Source: Sphingobacteriia bacterium
Lineage (GTDB): Bacteria; Bacteroidota; Bacteroidia; Chitinophagales; Chitinophagaceae
Assembly (NCBI GenBank): GCA_004294465.1
Contig: REAV01000134.1
Span: 1 to 6,688, forward strand
Length of the DNA stretch: 6,688 nt
Direction of reading: 5' to 3'
Numbering within the stretch: the stretch's first letter is position 1; each line of letters opens with the position of its first letter. Under the pieces are notes generated by a model that did not search any database, was not told the origin of the DNA, and worked only from the letters and a program-made list of their open reading frames with translations. Position numbers and translations under genes: made by a program. This document shows, one piece after another, positions 1-5,754 of this stretch.

Positions 1-95
1 TATTTATTCTTCTTCTTATGACGATTCTTTCTCAAACGTTTTTTTCTTTTGTGCGTCGCAATTTTATGACGCTTTCTTTTCTTACCACAAGGCAT
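1..95 (-). CDS. COX24/AURKAIP1 (mS38/bS22-like) small basic protein, reaches window edge
   Basis: Reading leftward from the ATG at 95-93 gives 31 codons beginning MPCGKKRKRHKIATHKRKKR and ending RHKKKNK; nearly every residue is Lys, Arg or His. The next codon starts TA at bases 2-1, so it is a stop if the missing base is A or G, and the gene is then complete except for one base. Tiny proteins with the same GKKRKRHK...THKRKKRLRKNRHKK pattern occur widely in Bacteroidota and are annotated as AURKAIP1/COX24-domain proteins, related to mitochondrial ribosomal protein mS38 and mycobacterial bS22. By that family link it is probably a small ribosomal protein that binds rRNA; this is inference. It starts 31 bases after the stop of the TPR gene, so it is probably cotranscribed with it. 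An upstream ATG (105-103) is in another frame and stops after seven codons. Its size and composition make it easy for gene callers to miss. Confidence 0.85.
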   Translation of the reverse strand, partial: MPCGKKRKRHKIATHKRKKRLRKNRHKKKNK

Positions 96-126
96 ACCAA
101 GACATTTTAAATAGTTAAACAATAAT

Positions 127-981
127 TTATTTTCTCAACTCAATGATTCTTTTGTTCAGCTCTTCCTTAGCTTCAGGAATATTCACCATTTGCTTTGCTT
201 TTTCATAATAAACAATCGCATTGGCTTTATCTCCTTTCAGGTCATATGATTCAGCAATATGAAATACTGCTTCTACATTGGTTGGTTCGGCTTTTAAAAC
301 AGCTAAAAAACGTTCAATCGCTTTGTCGTATTGACCACTTTTTTTGCCTCCAAGGCCTAAAACCATCTGACCATATACATTTCCAGGGTTGCGTTCAACC
401 ACTTCCCGCACCGGTAAAATACCCTCCATAGGGTTACTACTGATGTTTCCGAATATATAACAGGCGCCTAGTCCAATCTTGCTGGAATCATTAGCAGGAT
501 TGATTTTCAGGGCGTTTTCTAAAAGAACTTTTGCATTACTAGCTAACCATGTTTGCATGGCTGGCTCCGACGTTGCCATTAGGCGTTCTAAAAACAAGCG
601 GGCGGCAAAGGTGAGGCTTTTTTCAGAATTTTCCAACTTAGATGCTTCGGCAGTATAATATGCGTAGGGCTCGAACAATTTGGCAGAATCTTTCCAAAAC
701 CTAGCCAATTGGTGATATACATGAATTTGTTGCTCATTTACATCACCACGTATTACAGAATTTTCTAATGCAGTGATTCTTTGAGACTGCTCAGGGGTTA
801 ATTTCCCCTTAGCCTGGGCCAATATGTCTTTCTTAAAATCAATTTTTTCGGCAGCATGATTATGGCCATCATTCTCGGAATGCGCGGTATTAGTTTTGGC
901 TGGAACGGTTCTTCCACCAAAATACAATCCGAATAATAAAATCAGCGATAAAGCAGTAAGTATAATAGGAGATTTCTTCAC
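127..981 (-). CDS. Membrane-anchored tetratricopeptide repeat (TPR) protein
   Basis: A 284-residue protein. It starts at GTG (981-979); the codon immediately upstream is an in-frame TAA and the hydrophobic N-terminus follows directly, so no ATG start is available. Residues 5-22 form one hydrophobic segment after KK, fitting an uncleaved anchor or signal sequence with the body outside the cytoplasm; no lipobox cysteine is present. A short His/Asp/Asn-rich stretch follows (about 34-44, H34, H40, H42). The rest is helical. Two TPR units are clear at about 201-234 and 235-268 (pattern G.YDKAIERF, then A..Y...GD...A...YEKA), and a weaker repeat lies at about 150-185. TPR domains are protein-protein scaffolds, and no partner or activity can be read from the sequence. 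It lies 28 bases downstream of the HU gene, with a promoter-like element in that gap, and just ahead of the COX24-like gene, so a leftward operon is likely. Confidence 0.85.
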   Translation of the reverse strand: MKKSPIILTALSLILLFGLYFGGRTVPAKTNTAHSENDGHNHAAEKIDFKKDILAQAKGKLTPEQSQRITALENSVIRGDVNEQQIHVYHQLARFWKDSAKLFEPYAYYTAEASKLENSEKSLTFAARLFLERLMATSEPAMQTWLASNAKVLLENALKINPANDSSKIGLGACYIFGNISSNPMEGILPVREVVERNPGNVYGQMVLGLGGKKSGQYDKAIERFLAVLKAEPTNVEAVFHIAESYDLKGDKANAIVYYEKAKQMVNIPEAKEELNKRIIELRK

Positions 982-999
982 TTAGCGATATAATTTCCG

Positions 1000-1007
1000 C
1001 AAAGGTA
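1000..1007 (-). promoter_or_regulatory. Promoter-like TAnnTTTG (-7) element before the TPR gene
   Basis: The minus strand reads TACCTTTG here, a perfect match to the Bacteroidota primary-sigma -7 consensus TAnnTTTG. It lies in the short gap between the HU stop and the GTG start of the TPR gene, which would give a leader of roughly a dozen bases. No TTG -33 element is found at the usual 17-23 base spacing; the nearest TTG is 31 bases away. It may be an internal promoter or a chance match. Confidence 0.4.
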
Positions 1008-1009
1008 AC

Positions 1010-1294
1010 TTACTTACGCTTGCTTTTTACCTCACTAACAAATTCTTTAGCGGGTTTAAAAGCAGGAATAAAATGTTCTGGAATTTCAACAGCAATATTC
1101 TTTTTGATATTTCTTCCGATTTTAGCTGCTCTTTTTTTGGTGATAAAACTCCCAAACCCACGTATATATATGTTTTGGCCTTCTGATAAGCTATCTTTTA
1201 CTTCTTTGAACATGGTTTCTAAAGTAACCAAAACATCCACTTTTGGGATGCCTGTTTTTTCAGAAATGTTATTGATGAGATCTGATTTTCTCAT
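1010..1294 (-). CDS. HU/IHF-family nucleoid DNA-binding protein
   Basis: A 94-residue protein, the normal length for HU/IHF subunits, with an ATG start at 1294-1292. The N-terminal helical dimerisation part (about 1-42, MRKSDLINNISEKTG) is followed by the family signature GFGSF (46-50), the basic DNA-binding arm KKRAAKIGRN (53-62), and the closing IPAFKPAKEF (76-85). HU proteins bind and bend DNA in the minor groove and shape the nucleoid. At the arm tip, where E. coli HU has the intercalating proline of GRNP, this protein has GRNIKKN (I63); proline-less tips are, to my knowledge, common in Bacteroidota HU paralogs. It is divergent from mutY, with a 163-base shared upstream region, and is first in the leftward unit HU-TPR-COX24-like. 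Which HU paralog it is cannot be decided from the sequence alone. Confidence 0.93.
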   Translation of the reverse strand: MRKSDLINNISEKTGIPKVDVLVTLETMFKEVKDSLSEGQNIYIRGFGSFITKKRAAKIGRNIKKNIAVEIPEHFIPAFKPAKEFVSEVKSKRK

Positions 1295-1302
1295 TGTGGA
1301 TG

Positions 1303-1319
1303 ATTTATGACCATTTATG
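1303..1319. repeat. Two ATTTATG direct repeats, 10-base period, upstream of the HU gene
   Basis: ATTTATG occurs at 1303-1309 and 1313-1319, so the copies are exactly one helical turn apart and begin 9 bases upstream of the HU start codon. The second copy is part of the small palindrome CCATTTATGG (1311-1320). In-phase half-sites could be an operator or a leader element of the HU gene, but in AT-rich DNA a 7-base repeat is weak evidence. Confidence 0.25.
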
Positions 1320-1367
1320 GTACTTAAAGTAAAATAAAAAATGTGAATTATACAAGAAAGATATAAC

Positions 1368-1375
1368 TATTTTTG
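1368..1375 (+). promoter_or_regulatory. Promoter-like TAnnTTTG (-7) element upstream of mutY
   Basis: TATTTTTG on the plus strand matches the Bacteroidota -7 consensus in all defined positions. It lies in the divergent HU-mutY intergenic region and would give mutY a leader of about 75 bases. The -33 position is weak: GTG at 1343-1345, 22 bases upstream, matches two of three bases of TTG. No comparably good element was found on the minus strand for the HU gene in this interval. Confidence 0.4.
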
Positions 1376-1457
1376 TCAATTTGTGCTTCGTAGCCCAAAT
1401 AATTCAACCACTTACAGTTATAAAATTGATTATATATTTAACATTTAGCCTTTAAAA

Positions 1458-2558
1458 TTGAGCAATTCTGTAAAAAATAGCGAAAAATCCCTTGAAAAAT
1501 CGGCTAAAACCTTGTTTACTAAGCGGTTAATGAGATGGAATAGTCAATCGAATAAGCGAAAAATGCCCTGGAAAGGGGAGAAGGATCCCTATAAAATTTG
1601 GCTCAGTGAAATTATCCTTCAACAGACAAGGGTAGAGCAGGGTTTGGCTTATTATAATCGCTTTATTGAAAAATATCCGAACATACTAGACTTAGCCAAT
1701 GCCAAAGACGAACAAGTTTTTAAATTATGGGAAGGCCTGGGGTATTATTCTCGTTGTAAAAATATTTTAATTACTGCCAGGTATATAGCTTTTGAATTAG
1801 GAGGCATTTTCCCTACACATTATGAAGAAATATTGCAATTAAAAGGAGTTGGTCCATATACGGCTGCTGCAATTGCATCATTCGCCTATAATCAGCCTTA
1901 TGCTGTTGTGGATGGAAATGTGTTTAGAGTAATTGCAAGGTATTTTGGAAAGGATGAACCTACTGATTCTACTACAGGTAAGTTTTTGTTTACAAAATGG
2001 GCCAATGAATTATTAATGGTGAAAGAACCTGGTTTGTATAATCAAGCTATTATGGATTTTGGAGCCACTGTTTGTAAGCCTGCATTACCATTATGTGCTA
2101 CTTGTATATTGAGTGAAAATTGCACTGCACTTGCTTTTGGCAAGGTGAATGTTTTGCCAGTAAAATCTAAAGTCATACAAAAAAAATACCGTTGGTTTTA
2201 TTATTTTATTTTTCAATTGAATGGTAAAACGGCCATAATGCAAAGGGCCAACAAAGATATCTGGCAAGGATTACATGAATTTTATTTATATGAATCCTCC
2301 AAAGAAATAAAATGGAATAATACATCGATTGATCAATTTTTGCATGATCAATTAGGAATAGAAGATGCTTCCATCATCCAGATATCAACACCCAAAAAAC
2401 AACAATTGACCCATCAGCAAATTAATGGACAGTTTTTCGAAATCAAACTTCAATCTATGCCTAGCGCTTTAAGTGGATTACAATGGATGAACAAGTCTGC
2501 ATTGAAGCAATTGGCATTTCCAAGGTTCATTACTGCTTATTTTGAAGACCCACTTTAA
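1458..2558 (+). CDS. mutY: A/G-specific adenine glycosylase MutY
   Basis: A 366-residue base-excision-repair enzyme that removes adenine mispaired with 8-oxoguanine. The HhH-GPD catalytic domain spans about 20-225: WLSEIILQQTRVEQ holds the catalytic Glu (E51), GLGYYSR (93-99) is the conserved DNA-intercalating region, LKGVGPYTAAAI (128-139) is the helix-hairpin-helix, and VDGNVFRV carries the catalytic Asp (D152). Four cysteines C206, C213, C216 and C222 (C-x6-C-x2-C-x5-C) ligate the [4Fe-4S] cluster. The C-terminal NUDIX-like domain (about 245-366) recognises 8-oxoG and has LTH (318-320) where E. coli has FSH. The start is TTG at 1458, since a TAG at 1446 blocks further extension; the first ATG (M25, base 1530) would remove the helix before LMRW, so TTG is preferred. 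The first 17 residues are Ser/Lys-rich and look unstructured. The length fits the family. It leads the rightward genes; ssb follows after 86 bases. Confidence 0.96.
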   Translation: MSNSVKNSEKSLEKSAKTLFTKRLMRWNSQSNKRKMPWKGEKDPYKIWLSEIILQQTRVEQGLAYYNRFIEKYPNILDLANAKDEQVFKLWEGLGYYSRCKNILITARYIAFELGGIFPTHYEEILQLKGVGPYTAAAIASFAYNQPYAVVDGNVFRVIARYFGKDEPTDSTTGKFLFTKWANELLMVKEPGLYNQAIMDFGATVCKPALPLCATCILSENCTALAFGKVNVLPVKSKVIQKKYRWFYYFIFQLNGKTAIMQRANKDIWQGLHEFYLYESSKEIKWNNTSIDQFLHDQLGIEDASIIQISTPKKQQLTHQQINGQFFEIKLQSMPSALSGLQWMNKSALKQLAFPRFITAYFEDPL

Positions 2559-2582
2559 CTTCAATTTTTAGTGTAGAAGTTA
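2556..2582 (+). terminator. Weak hairpin overlapping the mutY stop
   Basis: TAACTTC (2556-2562) pairs with GAAGTTA (2576-2582) to form a 7-bp stem with a 13-base loop, starting at the stop codon and followed by the T-rich TTTATTTAAT. Only two pairs are G-C and there is no clean U tract, so at most this is a weak terminator or a 3'-end structure. Confidence 0.25.
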
Positions 2583-2602
2583 TTTATTTAATAAAAAAGG
2601 GG

Positions 2603-2610
2603 TATTTTTA
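2603..2610 (+). promoter_or_regulatory. Possible -7 element upstream of ssb
   Basis: TATTTTTA matches TAnnTTTG at every defined base except the last, 34 bases before the ssb start. There is no clear TTG at -33. A competing near match, AAGATTTG, lies at 2615-2622. One of them may give ssb its own promoter separate from mutY. Confidence 0.25.
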
Positions 2611-2644
2611 AAGGAAGATTTGTCAATACCAAAAATGTTCTATT

Positions 2645-3073
2645 ATGCGTGGCGTTAATAAAGTAATGTTGATTGGCAATTTGGGCAAAGATCCCGATGT
2701 GCAGCAGTTAGAAGGTAATATTGCAGTAGCCAAATTTCCATTAGCAACTACAGAAACCTATAAAGACAGAACAGGCAAACTAGTATCACAAACTGAATGG
2801 CATACAGTTGTTCTATGGCGAGGCTTAGCGGAACTGGCTCAAAAATTTCTCCATAAGGGAAGTCTTATTTATGTGGAAGGTAGATTAAGAACCAGAAGCT
2901 GGGAAGATAAAGAAGGACATAAAAAATTTGCAACCGAAATAGTAGGAGACAATTTGATCATGCTCGATAAAAGAGCTGATGCACCAGGTGGACCAGGTTT
3001 TGGAGAAGGATTAGAAGGTTTTGGCGATTCGCCTAATTTATTACCCGATCCTGGAGAATCTCTTCCATTTTAA
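2645..3073 (+). CDS. ssb: Single-stranded DNA-binding protein SSB
   Basis: A 142-residue SSB. The OB fold covers about 1-110: VNKVMLIGNLGKDPDV at the N-terminus, TEWHTVVLWRGLAELAQKFL (50-69), GSLIYVEGRLRTRSWEDKEG (72-91), and TEIVGDNLIMLDKR. W52, W59 and W86 occupy positions where SSBs stack bases. A short Gly-rich linker (about 113-128) leads to the C-terminal tip DPGESLPF (135-142), the peptide that docks repair and replication partners; the final PF is conserved, but the tip has only D135 and E138 as acidic residues, fewer than DFDDDIPF of E. coli. SSB coats single-stranded DNA during replication, repair and recombination as a tetramer. It starts at ATG with no Shine-Dalgarno sequence at normal spacing (AAGGAAG is about 28 bases upstream, too far). 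It follows mutY on the same strand, and a terminator-like hairpin follows its stop. Confidence 0.96.
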   Translation: MRGVNKVMLIGNLGKDPDVQQLEGNIAVAKFPLATTETYKDRTGKLVSQTEWHTVVLWRGLAELAQKFLHKGSLIYVEGRLRTRSWEDKEGHKKFATEIVGDNLIMLDKRADAPGGPGFGEGLEGFGDSPNLLPDPGESLPF

Positions 3074-3087
3074 TGGTTGATAAATGA

Positions 3088-3095
3088 TATTTTTG
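3088..3095 (+). promoter_or_regulatory. Promoter-like TAnnTTTG (-7) element between ssb and gldE
   Basis: TATTTTTG, a full match to the Bacteroidota -7 consensus, begins 15 bases after the ssb stop. A TTG at 3077-3079 is only 8 bases upstream, too close to be the -33 element. If active, transcription would begin near 3100-3103, just before the hairpin at 3108-3130, giving gldE a leader of about 55 bases that opens with that hairpin. Confidence 0.4.
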
Positions 3096-3107
3096 TGATA
3101 GTAATAT

Positions 3108-3138
3108 AGCAAAGCTTGTAAAGCATTGCTTCTTTTTT
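3108..3138 (+). terminator. Rho-independent terminator-like hairpin after ssb, before gldE
   Basis: AGCAA-A-GCTT (3108-3117) pairs with AAGC-A-TTGCT (3121-3130) around the loop GTA, forming a 10-position stem with one A-A mismatch. It is followed directly by TCTTTTTT (3131-3138). Stem, tight loop and U tract are all in the right order for an intrinsic terminator reading rightward. It lies 35 bases after the ssb stop and ends 17 bases before the gldE start. It could end the ssb transcript or act as a leader hairpin of gldE. Confidence 0.65.
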
Positions 3139-3155
3139 AATTAAAGCGCCCAGTT

Positions 3156-4502
3156 TTGGATCACCACCCGGTTATTGGATATTTATCGTCAGTGCATTTA
3201 TTAGCAGCTATACAAGCTCAAGGTACTACCGTACTTATCATGTTATTGATCTTTTTATTGTTTCTTTCTTTTGTTTTAGCAGGAGCTGAAGTAGCTTTTT
3301 TTTCACTCACTCATAAAGACATCAACGTACTTAGGTCTAAGCAACAACCTCCCTATCAACGAATAGTAGATATGCTCGAAGAACCAAAAGTGTTATTGGG
3401 TTCTTTACTGATTGCGAATAGCTTTATTAATATCTCCATCATTATCATTTCTAATTTACTCATCGATCAAGTGTTCAACTTCGAAAAGTTCGACGCTGCT
3501 TGGGTAGAATTTCTGATTAAAGTAATAGCTGTTTCATTTGTGTTGGTTTTGTTTGGAGAAGTAATGCCGAAAGTATTGGCTACACAAAACAATATTCGAT
3601 TTGCAAAAGATTTTGGTGGAATTATACAATTTCTTACCTATCTCACTTCTGGCTTGAGCAAGAGATTGGTGAAATACTCGGATATTATTGAACGAAAATT
3701 ATCTACAAGAACCAATGGAGCCTATAGCTTAGAGGAATTAGACCATGCCATTGATATTACTACAGAAAACACGGCTTCTGAAAATGAAAAGAATATTCTT
3801 AAAGGGATTGTAAAGTTTGGCAATATCACGGTAAAACAAGTGATGAAAACCAGGGTGGATGTACATGGTATTGACGATGAAACCAGTTTTGCTACTTTGA
3901 TGGAAACGGTGAGAGAATTGCATTATAGCCGTCTCCCTGTTTTTAAAGAAGAGCTGGACAATGTTGTGGGGATGATCCATACAAAAGATCTTTTGCCCTT
4001 TTTAGATGAAGCGGATGATTATAACTGGCATGGCTTAATTAGACCTCCCTATTTTGTTCATGAACAAAAATTAATTGAAGATCTTCTCAACGATTTTCAA
4101 GCCAAGCGAATTCATTTTGCAGTTGTAGTGGATGAATTTGGAGGAACCAGCGGAATTGTTACACTCGAAGATATTTTAGAAGAAATTATTGGTGATATTA
4201 AAGATGAATTTGATGAAGAAGAATTGGGGCATAAAAAGCTAGATGACCATAATTATATTTTCGAAGGAAAAACAATGATCAATGATGTTTGTAAAGCGAT
4301 GGGATTAGGTGCCGATACTTTTGATGACATTAAAGGGGAGAGTGATTCTTTGGCTGGATTGGTTTTGGAAATTGCTGGAGAAATACCATTAGCTGCTACG
4401 GTTTTAAGTTCTGGTGATTTTGAATTCACCGTTTTAGAAGTGGCTAAAAACAGAATCAATAAAATCAAAGTGACCATTAAAAAAGAATTGAGCGAAGATT
4501 AA
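3156..4502 (+). CDS. gldE: GldE, gliding-motility-associated DUF21/CBS/CorC_HlyC membrane protein
   Basis: A 448-residue hemolysin C/CorC-type membrane protein. The DUF21 (CNNM) membrane domain covers about 25-185, with hydrophobic segments at about 26-50 (ending LAGAEVAFFSLT), 79-103 and 120-143 (VLFGEVMPKVLATQN). Two CBS domains follow (about 225-285, starting VKQVMKTRVDV, and 295-350, with the hallmark VVVDEFGGTSGIVTLEDILE), then a CorC_HlyC transporter-associated domain (about 365-445). In Flavobacterium johnsoniae GldE supports gliding and works with GldD; CNNM/CorC relatives are linked to Mg2+ transport or resistance. The gldE assignment rests on architecture plus the ssb-gldE-gldD order. 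The start is TTG at 3156; the frame is closed by TAA at 3138 and the next candidates (GTG, V13; ATG, M29) would erode the N-terminus, so TTG is favoured but not proven. gldD follows after 10 bases, indicating cotranscription. Confidence 0.92.
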   Translation: MDHHPVIGYLSSVHLLAAIQAQGTTVLIMLLIFLLFLSFVLAGAEVAFFSLTHKDINVLRSKQQPPYQRIVDMLEEPKVLLGSLLIANSFINISIIIISNLLIDQVFNFEKFDAAWVEFLIKVIAVSFVLVLFGEVMPKVLATQNNIRFAKDFGGIIQFLTYLTSGLSKRLVKYSDIIERKLSTRTNGAYSLEELDHAIDITTENTASENEKNILKGIVKFGNITVKQVMKTRVDVHGIDDETSFATLMETVRELHYSRLPVFKEELDNVVGMIHTKDLLPFLDEADDYNWHGLIRPPYFVHEQKLIEDLLNDFQAKRIHFAVVVDEFGGTSGIVTLEDILEEIIGDIKDEFDEEELGHKKLDDHNYIFEGKTMINDVCKAMGLGADTFDDIKGESDSLAGLVLEIAGEIPLAATVLSSGDFEFTVLEVAKNRINKIKVTIKKELSED

Positions 4503-4512
4503 TCCTACAAAG

Positions 4513-5118
4513 ATGCAAAAACGGTTGCTGGTTATATTGGTTTCAATCCCATTTTGTTTCATTTTTTTTGCATGCAATAGCCCGTTCACTCCAAAGCAGG
4601 TAGGATATTTTAATATCCCTTTCCCTAAAAAAGAGTACCAATTGTTTGATCAGGCTGGCTATCCATATACTTTTGAATATCCAGTTTATGCCACTATTAC
4701 CAAAGACAGTACTTTCTTTGAGCAAACCACAGAAAATCCTTGGTGGATCAATATTAATTTTCCCTCCTTTAATGGTAGAATTTATGTGAGTTATAAATCG
4801 ATTGGATTGAATCGTTTTGACACCCTTATTAAACAATCATTTGCACTTACTGGTAAACATACGAGCAAAGCATATTCCATTGATGATTCATTGATCAATA
4901 CCAAGAATGGAGTGCATGGTGTTTTTTTTACAGTAGGGGGAGATGTGGCAACAGCTAATCAATTCTTCTTAACCGATTCTACTAAACATTTTTTTCGGGG
5001 AGCACTTTATTTTGATGCAACTCCCAATGCCGATTCTTTGGGAATTGTCAACCATTTTTTAATGGATGATGTTAAACATTTGATTAATAGTTTTAAGTGG
5101 CGTAAGAACCAACCCTAG
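4513..5118 (+). CDS. gldD: GldD, gliding-motility lipoprotein
   Basis: A 201-residue lipoprotein. The N-terminus MQKR is followed by a hydrophobic core (5-19) and the lipobox-like FFAC, with C21 as the expected lipidated residue, so the mature protein is a membrane-attached periplasmic protein. The mature region has the features of the GldD family: PKQVGYFNIPFPKKEY (27-42), the aromatic ENPWWININFPSFNGRIYVS (74-93), and GVFFTVGGDVATANQFFLTD (136-155). GldD is required for gliding in F. johnsoniae and is associated with the type IX secretion and gliding machinery; its biochemical role is not defined as far as I know. The gene starts at ATG 10 bases after gldE and is presumably translated from the same message. 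Presence of gldD/gldE does not by itself prove that this organism glides, because many non-gliding Bacteroidota keep them. Confidence 0.9.
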   Translation: MQKRLLVILVSIPFCFIFFACNSPFTPKQVGYFNIPFPKKEYQLFDQAGYPYTFEYPVYATITKDSTFFEQTTENPWWININFPSFNGRIYVSYKSIGLNRFDTLIKQSFALTGKHTSKAYSIDDSLINTKNGVHGVFFTVGGDVATANQFFLTDSTKHFFRGALYFDATPNADSLGIVNHFLMDDVKHLINSFKWRKNQP

Positions 5119-5131
5119 TTGATTATTCGCC

Positions 5132-5139
5132 TATCTTTA
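5132..5139 (+). promoter_or_regulatory. Possible -7 element upstream of the DUF3109 gene
   Basis: TATCTTTA matches TAnnTTTG except in the last base and lies in the 39-base gap after gldD, 18 bases before the DUF3109 ATG. TTG at 5119-5121 is too close (10 bases) for a -33 element. It would allow DUF3109-lutB to be expressed separately from gldED; the evidence is slight. Confidence 0.3.
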
Positions 5140-5157
5140 CACAAATAGAAAGTAACA

Positions 5158-5754
5158 ATGATAGCAATAGATCATATACTGGTAAGTGACGATGTGGTTT
5201 CCGAACAATTTGTTTGCGATCTCAACAAATGCAAGGGTGGATGTTGCGAAGATGGTGATGCAGGGGCTCCTATGGAGAAATGGGAACTAAAAAAACTAGA
5301 TGAATTTTATGATGTCATCAAACCATACATGACTAAGGAAGGTATTGCAGAAGTTAAAAGAGCTGGAAAATATGTATACGATCAAGAATTTGGTTGGGTA
5401 ACTCCAACCATTGATGGGGCAATTTGCGCTTATGGATTAAAAGACGAAAATGGAATTATCAAATGTGGAATTGAACAAGCGTATAATGATGGAAAGCTTG
5501 ATTGGAAAAAACCATTGAGTTGTCATTTATTTCCAATACTCACTAAAAAAAGTAAAAAAGATCCTGATATAGAATATGTAAACTATCAACCAAGAACAGA
5601 CTTATGTAAATCGGGTTGCAATTTGGGTAAAAAATTAAAAGTGCCTGTGTATATTTTTTTAAAAGATGCATTGATTAGAAAATATGGCGAGGAATTTTAC
5701 GATGCATTGTCTGCTTCTGCTGAGCAGCTAAAAAAAAATTCGACCAATGAGTAA
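5158..5754 (+). CDS. DUF3109-family cysteine-rich protein
   Basis: A 198-residue soluble protein matching the DUF3109 family, which is widespread in Bacteroidota and has no assigned function that I know of. Nine cysteines are present: C20, C25, C29 and C30 in the N-terminal C-x4-C-x3-CC cluster (VCDLNKCKGGCCEDGDAGAP), then C90, C103, C122, C150 and C154. The later motifs ICAYGL (89-94), SCHLFPI (121-127) and TDLCKSGC (147-154) also look conserved. This resembles the YkgJ/CxxCxxCC-type metal-binding proteins, so an Fe-S or zinc site is plausible, but this is inference. There is no signal peptide or membrane segment, so it should be cytoplasmic. The start is ATG at 5158. It lies 39 bases after gldD and overlaps the LutB-type gene by 8 bases, suggesting coupled translation. 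The tail has an A9 run (5730-5738) just before the stop. Confidence 0.85.
   Translation: MIAIDHILVSDDVVSEQFVCDLNKCKGGCCEDGDAGAPMEKWELKKLDEFYDVIKPYMTKEGIAEVKRAGKYVYDQEFGWVTPTIDGAICAYGLKDENGIIKCGIEQAYNDGKLDWKKPLSCHLFPILTKKSKKDPDIEYVNYQPRTDLCKSGCNLGKKLKVPVYIFLKDALIRKYGEEFYDALSASAEQLKKNSTNE

Noticed and set aside
103..105. Upstream ATG for the COX24-like gene on the minus strand
   Set aside because: It is in a different frame and reaches a stop after seven codons; the ATG at 95-93 gives the conserved MPCGKKRKRH start.
195..431. Open frame on the plus strand opposite the TPR gene
   Set aside because: It is short, lies inside a well-supported gene and has no family resemblance.
1020..1310. Open frame on the plus strand opposite the HU gene
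   Set aside because: It is almost exactly antisense to a clear HU protein and shows no recognisable domain; it arises from the codon use of the real gene.
2588..2612. TAAAAA...TTTTTA inverted repeat upstream of ssb as a terminator
   Set aside because: The stem has only A-T pairs and would be too weak for termination; better explained as AT-rich leader sequence.
2610..2617. AAGGAAG as a ribosome binding site for ssb
   Set aside because: It is about 28 bases from the start codon, too far, and Bacteroidota generally do not rely on Shine-Dalgarno pairing.
3738..4836. Minus-strand open frames opposite gldE (3738-3980, 4253-4477) and gldD (4543-4836)
   Set aside because: They are antisense shadows of conserved proteins, with no plausible start context or domain.
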